A DNA stretch of 64,000 bases from positions 16,043 through 80,042 of the forward strand of contig VGXO01000007.1 of assembly GCA_016873275.1 (NCBI GenBank), given 5' to 3'. Position numbers and translations under genes: made by a program. Every line of letters starts with the position of its first letter. Position 1 is the stretch's first letter. Below are positions 23,532-32,914 of this stretch, piece by piece. Source of the DNA: Phycisphaerae bacterium. GTDB lineage: Bacteria > Planctomycetota > Phycisphaerae > Phycisphaerales > SM1A02. Under the pieces are notes generated by a model. The model made no database searches, was not told where the DNA came from, and saw only the letters and a program-made list of their open reading frames with translations.

Positions 23532-24398
23532 GTGCGACCGACCCCGACGCCAACCGCCTGCCTGCTCGCGTGCCTCGCGGCGACGGTCGCGATCGCGCAG
23601 GACGCCCCGCCTGCGGGCGAGGCGGCGCCGCCCAAGGTGACCGTGGCTCGCGCTGGTCGCGTCCCCCTCCTCGGCGAGGGCACCGTCCTCGTCGGGGCGG
23701 TCGGAAGAGTCTCCTTCGACGAGGTCGATCGGGTGTGGGTCTTCCGCCCGCGGGTCTCCTCGCAGGAGCTCGAGCGGGCGCTCGTGATCCTGCCCGGCGA
23801 GGTCCGCGCGGAGATCGAGGCGGTCGCGGCGGGCGATCGGTCGGCGATCGAGTCGCGCGACGTCGAGCTCTTCGGCAAGGTCCTCGTCCACCGGGGGCGG
23901 AACTACCTCCTCGCGAGCGCGATCGGCTTCGTCGAGTCGACGGCGCCGACGGTCGCGCCGGCGCCGGAAGGCGCCGGGGCGCCGCCCGTCGCCGATCCCT
24001 CCGACGCGTTCCTCGCGGGCGACGATGCCGCGGCGCGGCTCGAGGCGGAGCTCCTCGCGCGAGCCGACCGGGCGCCACGGGCGGTCTCCGTCGACGCCGG
24101 CGTCGAGGTCGTGCCGGTTCGCGAGCATCGCCTGCACTCGCGCCGCGGGCACCTGCGGCGCGACCTCGCGAGCGGGACGATGATCTTCGTGCCCGAGGCG
24201 GACGGCACCGGCGCGCGGGATCCGCAGCTCGAGCTCCTTCCCTGCGCGATGCTCGAGCGGCTCGAGGCGGCGGCGTCCTCTCCCTCGGCGCCGAGGATCC
24301 TGCGGGTGAGCGGACTCGTGATCGAGGAGGGCTCGTCGCGCTACCTGCTGCCGACCGGCTTCTCGGCGCCGCGCGAGGGTCGAGGCATCTCGCCGTGA
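23532..24398 (+). CDS. Secreted hypothetical protein
   Basis: 288 residues from a GTG start that opens directly into a signal peptide ('TPTACLLACLAATVAIAQ', cleavage near residue 24). The mature protein is not recognised: residues about 35-135 appear beta-rich ('KVTVARAGRVPLLGEGTVLVGAVGRVSFDEVDRVWVF', 'KVLVHRGRNYLLAS'), a Pro/Ala linker spans 140-160, and residues 200-285 repeat a similar pattern ('PRILRVSGLVIEEGSSRYLLPTGF'). The two beta regions both end in a 'G-x-N/S-R/x-Y-L-L' strand, suggesting an internal duplication. The stop shares bases with the start of the zinc-ribbon gene (GTGA overlap), implying coupled translation. Confidence 0.6.
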   Translation: MRPTPTPTACLLACLAATVAIAQDAPPAGEAAPPKVTVARAGRVPLLGEGTVLVGAVGRVSFDEVDRVWVFRPRVSSQELERALVILPGEVRAEIEAVAAGDRSAIESRDVELFGKVLVHRGRNYLLASAIGFVESTAPTVAPAPEGAGAPPVADPSDAFLAGDDAAARLEAELLARADRAPRAVSVDAGVEVVPVREHRLHSRRGHLRRDLASGTMIFVPEADGTGARDPQLELLPCAMLERLEAAASSPSAPRILRVSGLVIEEGSSRYLLPTGFSAPREGRGISP

Positions 24399-24607
24399 GC
24401 GGCGGCGACCCGCGGCGGCCCGTGGGCACGCCGCCTGCGGCTCAGGCGAGCAAGAACGCTCGACCCGCGCCGCCCCCGCGCTGCCCCGCGTGCGGGCGAC
24501 CGCTCGAGGTGATCGACGTGCATGGGCATGGTCAGTGCCGCTTCTGCGGCACGAACATCGATCCCTGCTGCCAGGGAGGTCCGATCGCGCCCGAGGGTCT
24601 GCGCTGA
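24395..24607 (+). CDS. Zinc-ribbon microprotein
   Basis: 70 residues from a GTG that overlaps the preceding stop by four bases. The first 28 residues are a Pro/Ala-rich, probably disordered segment. Residues about 29-52 carry two knuckles, C-P-A-C-G and C-R-F-C-G, separated by 'RPLEVIDVHGHGQ', a rubredoxin-like zinc ribbon; a third Cys-Cys pair follows ('DPCCQGG'). Such small ribbons act in protein or nucleic-acid contacts, but no target can be named. Coupling with the upstream secreted protein is odd, since this product has no export signal. Confidence 0.6.
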   Translation: MSGGDPRRPVGTPPAAQASKNARPAPPPRCPACGRPLEVIDVHGHGQCRFCGTNIDPCCQGGPIAPEGLR

Positions 24608-24624
24608 GAGGTCGGGCGCCCGCG

Positions 24625-25107
24625 TCAGGCGGCGACCGCGTCCTGCCGGACCTTGGTCATCTTCGGGGGGTTCTTCGGACGACCGCTCGAGCGGTCCGCG
24701 GGCACGCCGCCGATCGCCCGCACCGCCTCGATCCCCGAGATGACCTTGCCGAAGGCGGTGTACTGCTTGTCGAGGTGCCTGCAATGCTCGCGACCGAGGC
24801 AGACGAAGAACTGGCTTCCCGCCGAGTTCGGATCCGCGGAGCGCGCCATCGAGAGGACGCCCTCCTCGTGGGCGCGGTCGTTGAACTCCGCGGGCACCCG
24901 CCAGCCGGGACCGCCGGTGCCGTCGCCGCGGGGGCAGCCCCCCTGGATGACGAAGCCGGGCAGGATCCGGTGGAAGGCGAGGTTGTCGTAGAAGCCGCTG
25001 TTGGCGAGCTTCAGGAAGTTCTCGACGTGCTTCGGCGCCACGTCGTTCCACAACTCGACCCGGAAGGTCCCGAGGTCGGTCTCGATGGTCACGGTGGGAT
25101 AGGGCAT
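24625..25107 (-). CDS. Cyclophilin-type peptidyl-prolyl cis-trans isomerase (cytoplasmic)
   Basis: 160 residues with no signal peptide, close to the minimal cyclophilin length. Catalytic region 'LAFHRILPGFVIQGGCPRGDGTGGPGW' carries the active-site Arg and the F-H-R-x-x-x-x-F-x-x-Q-G-G signature; 'GVLSMARSADPNSAGSQFFVCLG' and 'LDKQYTAFGKVISGIEAV' complete the fold. A C-terminal Lys/Pro-rich tail ('GRPKNPPKMTKVRQ') follows. It would assist folding by proline isomerisation. The start is supported by TACGAT 6 nt upstream. Convergent with the zinc-ribbon gene. Confidence 0.93.
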   Translation of the reverse strand: MPYPTVTIETDLGTFRVELWNDVAPKHVENFLKLANSGFYDNLAFHRILPGFVIQGGCPRGDGTGGPGWRVPAEFNDRAHEEGVLSMARSADPNSAGSQFFVCLGREHCRHLDKQYTAFGKVISGIEAVRAIGGVPADRSSGRPKNPPKMTKVRQDAVAA

Positions 25108-25113
25108 CGACGC

Positions 25114-25119
25114 ATCGTA
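25114..25119 (-). promoter_or_regulatory. -10-like TACGAT, 6 nt before the cyclophilin ATG
   Basis: Minus-strand TACGAT within the 40-bp gap to the upstream cyclophilin gene, allowing independent transcription of the second gene. Confidence 0.4.
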
Positions 25120-25147
25120 CGGGCAGGCGCCGATCGGGTCGTCGAGG

Positions 25148-26266
25148 TCATCGACCCGGATCGACCGCCGCGTCCGGCTCCGGCGGCGCGGAAGGTGGAA
25201 GCGGCGAGAGCGGCAGCACGCGGCGGTCGGGACGTCCCTCGCCGGGGCGTCGCGGCGGCGCCGACCGCAGGAACGCCCGCGTCACGACCGGCGGCGCCTC
25301 CGGTCGCCCGCGACCGGCGTCGGCGATCGGGACCGCGGCGATCGCGGTGATGACCTCCGCGCCATCGACGACCTCGCCGAACGCCGCGTACTGCCCGTCG
25401 AGCCGCGCGGTGCCGTCGCGGGAGAGCCCGATGAAGAACTGGCTGCCGGCGGAGTCCGGATCGTCGTCCCGCGCCATCGAGATCACGCCGAAGTCGTGGC
25501 GGAGCCGGCTCGGCTCGAGCGGGATCGAGTAGCCGGGTCCGCCCTCGCCCTCGCCGGTCGGGTCGCCGCCTTGGATGACGAAGGGGCGTCCCTCGCGGTC
25601 GAGCGGAACGACGCGATGGAAGATGGTGCCGTCGTAGAGACCCTCCGCGACGAGCTCGCGGAAGTTCCACGCGGTGTTCGCCGCCTCGTCGGGTCGGAGC
25701 GCGACCACGATCGCGCCGCGGTCGGTCTCCAGCACGGCGTCCATCTCGGGAAAGAGCCGGAAGCCACCAAGCTGCGGCGGCGTGAATCCCCTCCACTCCT
25801 CCGGCGCCGGACCGACGTCCGGATCGAGCGGCTGATCGCCCCATCCGACGACCTTCGTGTACGGGGTCTTGCCGTCGGGTCGCACCGCGGGCGCCACGCG
25901 GATCGGCGGGCGGTCGCGGAGCGGCACGATCACCCACGCCGAGCCGAGCGGCTCGCCGCCGGAGATCGGCTGCAGCCACGCGGCGCGGTCGAGCGAGTCG
26001 ATCGCGGGCAGCGCCTCGCAGAGGCGGAACGCTCCCGTCGCGAGCGGACCGGTCTCGTCGAGGATCCGACCCTCGTGATCGAGGAGGACGATCGTCGCGC
26101 CCTCGGGACCGCTCCATCTCGCGTCGATCGCCTGCTTCAGCGGCGTCATCGACCGGGGGACCTCAAGCGGGGAGGCGCTCACCGGTCCCGTCGAGGAGGG
26201 CGGCGGGGCGGCGAGGCTCGCGGCGGCGAGCGTCGCGAGAGGCGTGGCGAGGAGGATCGCGTGCAT
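25148..26266 (-). CDS. Exported cyclophilin-type peptidyl-prolyl isomerase with N-terminal extension
   Basis: 372 residues. Signal peptide about 1-20 ('HAILLATPLATLAAASLAA'). Residues 30-185 are an uncharacterised region with short beta-strand patterns ('EGATIVLLDHEGRILDE', 'GSAWVIVPLRDRPPIR'). Residues about 190-350 are the cyclophilin: 'VLETDRGAIVVAL', 'IFHRVVPLDREGRPFVIQGGDPTGEGEGGPGY', 'FGVISMARDDDPDSAGSQFFIGLS', 'LDGQYAAFGEVVDGAEVI', with the catalytic Arg intact. The chosen ATG starts the signal peptide; a more distal ATG would bury it. A periplasmic foldase is inferred. The same-strand neighbour is the cytoplasmic cyclophilin. Confidence 0.88.
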   Translation of the reverse strand: MHAILLATPLATLAAASLAAPPPSSTGPVSASPLEVPRSMTPLKQAIDARWSGPEGATIVLLDHEGRILDETGPLATGAFRLCEALPAIDSLDRAAWLQPISGGEPLGSAWVIVPLRDRPPIRVAPAVRPDGKTPYTKVVGWGDQPLDPDVGPAPEEWRGFTPPQLGGFRLFPEMDAVLETDRGAIVVALRPDEAANTAWNFRELVAEGLYDGTIFHRVVPLDREGRPFVIQGGDPTGEGEGGPGYSIPLEPSRLRHDFGVISMARDDDPDSAGSQFFIGLSRDGTARLDGQYAAFGEVVDGAEVITAIAAVPIADAGRGRPEAPPVVTRAFLRSAPPRRPGEGRPDRRVLPLSPLPPSAPPEPDAAVDPGR

Positions 26267-26352
26267 CGGGGGTTCGTCGGACGAGTCGTGGGGGAGTCCG
26301 CGGACCACCGCGGTCGGGATCCGCCGGAGGGTCGTTCATCGGCGCAGGGGGG

Positions 26353-26358
26353 TAGCAT
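26353..26358 (+). promoter_or_regulatory. -10-like TAGCAT, 6 nt before the GT11 ATG
   Basis: Followed by CGGCGA and ATG; no Shine-Dalgarno. One of the clearest leaderless-type starts in the window. Confidence 0.45.
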
Positions 26359-26364
26359 CGGCGA

Positions 26365-27339
26365 ATGCGACCGGTCGTGATCGCCGCCACGGGGGGCGTG
26401 GGCAACCAGCTCTTCCAGTTCGCGGCGGCGCGAGGGATCGCGCGGGCGACGGGTCGAGCCGTGGAGGTGTGCTACCGGCGGTCCGATCAGACCCGGGCGC
26501 GACGGGCGTTCCTCGCGGCGAGGGCGTGGATCCGCGGGCTCGGCGCGGACGCCGACCGCCGCTACGAGCTCGCCCGGCTTGCCCGCGACCCCGACCTCCT
26601 GCGGATCCAGTCGGAGGCGCGGCAGACCAGACCCGAGGAGGATCGCGCCGCAGGTCGGTCGAGGGGGAGCCTCAAGCAGGCGTCGCGCGGTCGTCCGCTG
26701 CCGGAGGCGCGGGTGCTCGTCGAGCCGGACGAGGTCTCGGCGGTGATCGCCGACCCGACCGCGGTGCCTCCCGACCAGTTCATCGTGGTCGCGGGGATCC
26801 TCGCGGTCGATCGGTTCGTCGCGCCGCAGGTCGAGTCGCTCCGCGCGGCGATCCGACCTCCCGCGGCGTCCGAGTACGCGCGGCGGTGGCTCGAGCGGAT
26901 CCGCTCGATGGGACCGGTCGTCGGCGTCCACGTGCGCCGCGGCGACTACCTCAAGCCGAAGTTCGCCGACACGATCGTGAACCTGAGTCCCGACTGGTAC
27001 GCCCGCGGCGCGGAGATCCTGCGCGAGCGGCATGGCGGGCTCTCGTTCGTGGTGGTGAGCGACGAGCCGGCGTGGTGCCGCGTGAACCTGGAGCTTCCGG
27101 GACCGACGCACCTCGCCTCTGCCGAGCACCCGACCGATCCGCTCGACGACCTCGCGATCCTCGCGGCATGCCGGCACCACCTCGTCGCCAACAGCACCTT
27201 CAGCTGGTGGGGGGCGCGGCTCGCCGCGGAGGGCGGCACGCAGGTCGTGCCGCGTCACTGGATGAAGGGATCGCTCTTCCACCCCGAGATCCTGCCTCGG
27301 TCGTGGACGGTGCTCGACAACGAGACGACCCGCGGCTGA
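26365..27339 (+). CDS. Glycosyltransferase family 11 (alpha-1,2-fucosyltransferase-like)
   Basis: 324 residues. Opens with 'GGVGNQLFQFAAARGIA', the GT11 N-terminal G-G-x-G-N-Q-L-F-Q motif. The central donor-binding motif is 'VGVHVRRGDYL' near residue 188 (H-x-R-R-G-D-Y), and the third is 'NSTFSWWGARLA' near 273. GT11 enzymes move fucose from GDP-fucose to galactose-containing acceptors on LPS, capsule or glycoproteins. Residues 85-110 are a charged insert rich in Arg and Gln. The manC gene at 39519 would feed GDP-mannose, the GDP-fucose precursor, but gmd and fcl are not in the window. Confidence 0.88.
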   Translation: MRPVVIAATGGVGNQLFQFAAARGIARATGRAVEVCYRRSDQTRARRAFLAARAWIRGLGADADRRYELARLARDPDLLRIQSEARQTRPEEDRAAGRSRGSLKQASRGRPLPEARVLVEPDEVSAVIADPTAVPPDQFIVVAGILAVDRFVAPQVESLRAAIRPPAASEYARRWLERIRSMGPVVGVHVRRGDYLKPKFADTIVNLSPDWYARGAEILRERHGGLSFVVVSDEPAWCRVNLELPGPTHLASAEHPTDPLDDLAILAACRHHLVANSTFSWWGARLAAEGGTQVVPRHWMKGSLFHPEILPRSWTVLDNETTRG

Positions 27340-27379
27340 GCGGCGCCGCCGGACGCGCGGGTCGGCGTCGAGCCGTCCG

Positions 27380-27385
27380 TATCAT
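27380..27385 (+). promoter_or_regulatory. -10-like TATCAT, 6 nt before the gatB ATG
   Basis: TATCAT, then CCGCGC and ATG, with no Shine-Dalgarno. Confidence 0.45.
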
Positions 27386-27391
27386 CCGCGC

Positions 27392-28932
<1,541 letters not shown>

Positions 28933-28936
<4 letters not shown>

Positions 28937-29505
28937 GCGACCCGCGGTCGAGCGACGCCCATGCCGACGTCGAGCGGGTGCTCGTCTCCGCCGAGGCGAT
29001 CGCCGCGCGGGTCGACGAGCTCGCCGCGGCGCTGCGGCGGGACCTCGCGGCGGCAGGGGCGGGAGACGAGGGCATCGTGCTGATGCCGGTGATGACCGGC
29101 AGCATGCTCTTCGTCGCCGACCTCGTGCGTCGCCTGCCGCAGAAGCTTCGGCTCGAGCTCGCGATGGTCTCGAGCTACCCGGGCACCGCGACCACGAGCC
29201 GCGGACCGCGCCTCGCCCTTCCGGTGCCGCAGGGGCTCGCCGGTCGGCACGTCGTCCTCGTCGACGACATCCTCGACTCGGGGCAGACGCTCCGCTTCCT
29301 CCGCGGCGAGGTGCTCAGGCAGCAGCCGGCGTCGCTGCGGGCGGTGGTCCTCCTCCGCAAGCCGTCGCGGGCGCCGGCGGATCTTCCGTGCGAGCACGTC
29401 GGCTTCGAGATTCCCGACGAGTTCGTGGTCGGCTACGGGCTCGACTTCGACGGGCTCTACCGGAACCTGCCGTTCGTCGGCGTGCTGCGGTCGCCGAGGC
29501 GCTGA
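28933..29505 (+). CDS. hpt: Hypoxanthine-guanine phosphoribosyltransferase
   Basis: 190 residues, starting at the ATG that overlaps the gatB stop by four bases. Type I phosphoribosyltransferase: PRPP loop 'VVLVDDILDSGQTLRFL' near 108-124 (the E/D-D-I-x-D-S/T-G-x-T motif), 'LMPVMTGSMLFVADLVRRL' as the N-terminal flexible-loop strand, and the Hpt-specific end 'VGFEIPDEFVVGYGLDFDGLYRNLPFVGVL'. It salvages hypoxanthine or guanine to IMP or GMP. The first acidic residue of the PRPP motif is Val-Asp-Asp rather than Glu-Asp, within family variation. Converges with the glycosyltransferase fusion with a 4-bp gap. Confidence 0.92.
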
Positions 29506-29509
29506 GGCG

Positions 29510-31921
29510 TCATCGTCCGCCGATCGACGCCGCCTCGGCGGGAGTCTCCGCGTCGGCGAGCGAGACCGCCCAGCGCCTCGCGGCGTCGCGGTCGACGCGC
29601 ATCGCGCCATCGCCGTCGACCGGCGCGACGAGGAAGTCGTGGCGGAGCCCCACCGCCGCGGCGAGCACGCGGAAGCAGGGGTGCAGGTAGCTCGCCGGAA
29701 GGATCTCGAGCACCCGGGTCTCCCGGCCGCACCAGACGAGGTTCGAGAGCCCCGCGCCATGCGGCGCGACCACCGCCTCGGCGCCGGCGAAGGCGCCGAT
29801 CTGCTCGACGAAGGAGAGCGTCTCGAGGCGCACCGGCTCGAAGCCGAAGGGTCGGAGCGCCTCCACCAGCGCCGTCTCCTCGCCGATCCGACGCGCCCCG
29901 CGGCGGAGGACGAGCAGCCGGCGCGACGCGAAGGGGCGAGCCGCGCCGAGATACGCCTGCCGCAGCGACCGCGCGAGGTCCGGCGTCGGTCCGAGCAGGT
30001 GACCGATCGCCGTCGAGGCGATGACCTCCCGCGAGGCGAGCTGGGTCAGCGAGCCCATCGGGATGCAGCGAGTGGGATCGATCCCGAGGATCTCGAGGCT
30101 CTCCGCGATCGCGGGCAGGCGCGAGCGGGGGATCGCGATCGCCGATTCCGCCGCGAGCAGCCCGGCCTCGCGCACCGCAAGGAGCCTCGGCAGCGCCTCG
30201 AGCAGCCAGTGGTAGTAGTTCCCCGCGCCGGCGCAGCCCGCGACGACGATCGGCGCGTCGATCCGCCGCGGCGCGGGAAGCCACACGTAGCGCCGAAGCG
30301 CCCGGTGCATCTCGGGGTCCTGCGCAGCGCCGAAGCGCATGCAGCCGGGCGTGAGGACCGGCGAGGCGTCGAGCACGACGTCGCCATCGCGGGTCAGGAC
30401 CGCCGACTGCCTCCCGAGCACCCGTCCCTCGACGAGGCGGGCGACGAGGTGCGGGCGTCCTTCGGCCGGGACGGCGCCCGAGTCGAGCTCGCGCCAGCGG
30501 ACGCCGGCGAGGTCGTGGACCCGCGGGAGCGACGCCGGGACCTCCTCCCGCAGCGTCATGCACGCGTCGCCTCCGCCGCGGCAGGCGAGTTCCAGCGACT
30601 CCACCGTGCCCCGCGGGGCGTGAAAGAGGACTCGATCGAGGTCCGCGGGCAGACCGCGCCGCAGACGGGTAAGGGCATGGATGCCGGCGCCGAGGTAGTC
30701 CTTGATGCGGACCGGGGGAACGCCCCGCGCCGCCGGAGGCGGCCGCGTGGCGCCGGCGTCGAGCGCCGCGGCATAGCACGCGGCGTAGCCCGCCGCGGCG
30801 GCGGACCAGGTGAACCTCGCGGCGCGGGCGCGACCAGCGGCGACGATCCTCGCGCGGGTGGACGGCTCGCCCACCAGGCTCCCGAGGTTCCTCGCCAGCG
30901 ACACGTCGTCGCCGACCTCCGCGAGCATCGCGGCATCCCCGGCGACCTCCGCGCAGCCGGGGGCACGCATGCACGCGACCGGACAGCCGAGCGACATCGC
31001 CTCGAGGATCGGGATCCCGAAGCCCTCGATGCGCGACGGCACCACCAGGGCATCCGCGAATGCGTACAGGGTGGAGAGGGTCTCGTCGTCCGCCGAGAGG
31101 ACCCGCACCAGCTCGTCGCCGAGGTCGAGCTCTCGCATCAGGGCGACCTCGCCAGCGCGGATTCGCCCGCCCCCCACGTTGACGAGGATCCCCTCGTAGC
31201 CGGAGCGCCGGAGCGCCGCGAAGGCGCGGATCGCCGTCGGGAAGTCCTTGTAGCGTCCCCGCGAACCGACGTGCAGCAGATAGCCACGTTCGATCGCTCG
31301 CTCGCCGCGGGGCGACGGAAGGCGGAGCCCGTGGGGGATCACGTCCACCCGGTCCTCCTCGACCCGGTGGACGCGGAGGAGCGCGTCGCGGGTGGCGAGC
31401 GAGGGCACGACGATGCGCGTCGCGCGATCGATCGCGAGCTCCTTCGCGGCGAGCGCCGCCGGTCGTGACTCTCGGTAGGCGGGATCCTCGTCGTTGATGA
31501 GGTCGTGGACCGTGATCACCACCGGGACGGGCGAGCGCGGCGAGAACTCGTGCCCGGTGTCGTGGACGACGAGCGATCCCTGCCAGGCAGCGCGGACCGC
31601 GGCGTCGAAGCGGGAGCGCGACCAGCGGAAGGCGGCCTTGCGGAGCTCCCCCGGCAGCCTGGTGGATCGACCTGCCACCAGCGAGGCGCGACCGCGGGCG
31701 CGAGCATCGCGGGCAAGCTCGCGGAGGTGGACGTTGCTGTGGAGCGCCGCGTGGATGGTCGGTCGCCAGCCGAGGTCTGGCGCCTCGTCGAGCCCGCGGG
31801 CGACCTCGCAGAACGAGCGGCTCACGCCGCCGAGGCGCTGCAGCACGAGCCCCTCGGGGGAGAACCAGACCTTCCTCTCCGAGGAGGCTGGAGCGGCGGC
31901 GGGCTCGCGCAGCGCTGGCAT
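29510..31921 (-). CDS. Two-domain glycosyltransferase: GT4 fused to GT61 (DUF563)
   Basis: 803 residues. The N-terminal half (about 20-410) is GT-B, GT4-like: 'VVHDTGHEFSP', 'VVITVHDLINDEDPAYRES', 'YLLHVGSRGRYKDF' and the donor site 'VVPSRIEGFGIPILEAMSLGCPV' with its E-G-F-G-I-P-x-L-E-A motif. The C-terminal half (about 430-803) fits GT61: 'VVAGCAGAGNYYHWLLEALPRLL' (N-Y-x-H-W-L-x-E-x-L-P-R), 'AVVAPHGAGLSNLVWCG' (G-x-G-L-x-N) and 'RVLEILPASYLHPCF'. Both donor sites look intact, so the protein may add two successive sugars. ATG supported by TAGTCT 8 nt upstream. Divergent from the methyltransferase gene. Sugar specificity unknown. Confidence 0.82.
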   Translation of the reverse strand: MPALREPAAAPASSERKVWFSPEGLVLQRLGGVSRSFCEVARGLDEAPDLGWRPTIHAALHSNVHLRELARDARARGRASLVAGRSTRLPGELRKAAFRWSRSRFDAAVRAAWQGSLVVHDTGHEFSPRSPVPVVITVHDLINDEDPAYRESRPAALAAKELAIDRATRIVVPSLATRDALLRVHRVEEDRVDVIPHGLRLPSPRGERAIERGYLLHVGSRGRYKDFPTAIRAFAALRRSGYEGILVNVGGGRIRAGEVALMRELDLGDELVRVLSADDETLSTLYAFADALVVPSRIEGFGIPILEAMSLGCPVACMRAPGCAEVAGDAAMLAEVGDDVSLARNLGSLVGEPSTRARIVAAGRARAARFTWSAAAAGYAACYAAALDAGATRPPPAARGVPPVRIKDYLGAGIHALTRLRRGLPADLDRVLFHAPRGTVESLELACRGGGDACMTLREEVPASLPRVHDLAGVRWRELDSGAVPAEGRPHLVARLVEGRVLGRQSAVLTRDGDVVLDASPVLTPGCMRFGAAQDPEMHRALRRYVWLPAPRRIDAPIVVAGCAGAGNYYHWLLEALPRLLAVREAGLLAAESAIAIPRSRLPAIAESLEILGIDPTRCIPMGSLTQLASREVIASTAIGHLLGPTPDLARSLRQAYLGAARPFASRRLLVLRRGARRIGEETALVEALRPFGFEPVRLETLSFVEQIGAFAGAEAVVAPHGAGLSNLVWCGRETRVLEILPASYLHPCFRVLAAAVGLRHDFLVAPVDGDGAMRVDRDAARRWAVSLADAETPAEAASIGGR

Positions 31922-31929
31922 CGCCCGCG

Positions 31930-31935
31930 AGACTA
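31930..31935 (-). promoter_or_regulatory. -10-like TAGTCT, 8 nt before the glycosyltransferase-fusion ATG
   Basis: Minus-strand TAGTCT in the 99-bp divergent region shared with the methyltransferase gene. Confidence 0.35.
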
Positions 31936-32008
31936 CCAGTCCGACCTGACCGCCGGCGCAAGGGTTCGGTCGATCGCGGCGATCCGCTCGACCGCCGCCC
32001 TGCGACGC

Positions 32009-32014
32009 TACCTT
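32009..32014 (+). promoter_or_regulatory. -10-like TACCTT, 6 nt before the methyltransferase ATG
   Basis: TACCTT, CGGGCG, ATG; no Shine-Dalgarno. Decides between several in-frame starts. Confidence 0.4.
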
Positions 32015-32020
32015 CGGGCG

Positions 32021-32914
32021 ATGCCGCCCGGCGACGCCGACGCGCGAGATCATGCGGACGAGGCTCGCTGCCGCCTCTGCGGAGGCGGGACCGACGTGCT
32101 CGACCGCGGGCTGGTGCTTGGGCAGTGGCCCGCGCGGCTTCATCGCTGCCGCTCGTGCGGCTACGTGCAGTTCGCCTCGCCCTCGTGGCTCGACGAGGCG
32201 TACGCGGACGCCATCACCTCGACCGACCTCGGGCTGCTGCGTCGGTCGATCCGAAGCGCCCGCAGGATCCGCGACGTCCTCGCGGTCGCCGACGCCCTCG
32301 GAGGTCCGGTGCTCGACTGGGGCGGCGGGCACGGGACGCTCACGCGGCTCCTCCGCGACGCCGGGATCGACTGCCTCCACTGGGATCCACGCTGCACGAA
32401 CCTCTTCGCGCGCGGCTTCGAGGCGGAGCCCGCGAGCCGACGCTGGAGCGCGGTGGTCGCCCTCGAGGTCGTGGAGCACCTCGTCGATCCCTGGGAGTTC
32501 TTCGGATCGGTCGGCCCGATGACCGACCTCGTGATCTTCTCGACGGAGGTGCTCCCCGAGGAGCAAGGCGAGCCGCCGCCGCTCGCCGCGTGGCCGTACT
32601 ACGCGCCCGAGCACGGGCAGCACGTCGGGTTCATGGCGGAGCGGTCGATCCGCCTCGTCGCGTCGAGGCTCGGGATGGCGTGGACGAGGATCGGCTGGAC
32701 GCACGTCCTGTCGCGCGGGCTCGGTCCGCTCCGCCGCCTCGCGGTCGGCGCCGCCCCGCTTCGATGGCTCGCCGGGCGGCTCCGGCGGACGCCGAGCCTG
32801 CTCATGACCGATCACCGCGCCGCGGTCGATCGCCTGCGCGGATCGCTCGAGGCGCGAGGCGCCGGTCAGCCGACTCCCGAGAGCCACGCCTCGACGAACC
32901 GCCGCGGGTCGTGA
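32021..32914 (+). CDS. Zinc-knuckle class I SAM-dependent methyltransferase
   Basis: 297 residues. N-terminal Cys pairs 'ARCRLCGG' and 'HRCRSCGY' (about residues 16-48) form a small zinc-binding head, a layout seen in sugar C-methyltransferases and related enzymes of polysaccharide loci. The Rossmann domain follows: SAM loop 'PVLDWGGGHGTLTRLLRDAG' near 97-116, acidic 'CLHWDP', and 'SAVVALEVVEHLVDPWEFF', the E-V-x-E-H motif of the ubiE/methyltransferase-11/23 type. C-terminal residues are basic. Position beside three glycosyltransferase genes suggests methylation of a sugar or glycan (inference). The last 49 bp overlap the end of the convergent glycosyltransferase gene. Confidence 0.75.
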   Translation: MPPGDADARDHADEARCRLCGGGTDVLDRGLVLGQWPARLHRCRSCGYVQFASPSWLDEAYADAITSTDLGLLRRSIRSARRIRDVLAVADALGGPVLDWGGGHGTLTRLLRDAGIDCLHWDPRCTNLFARGFEAEPASRRWSAVVALEVVEHLVDPWEFFGSVGPMTDLVIFSTEVLPEEQGEPPPLAAWPYYAPEHGQHVGFMAERSIRLVASRLGMAWTRIGWTHVLSRGLGPLRRLAVGAAPLRWLAGRLRRTPSLLMTDHRAAVDRLRGSLEARGAGQPTPESHASTNRRGS

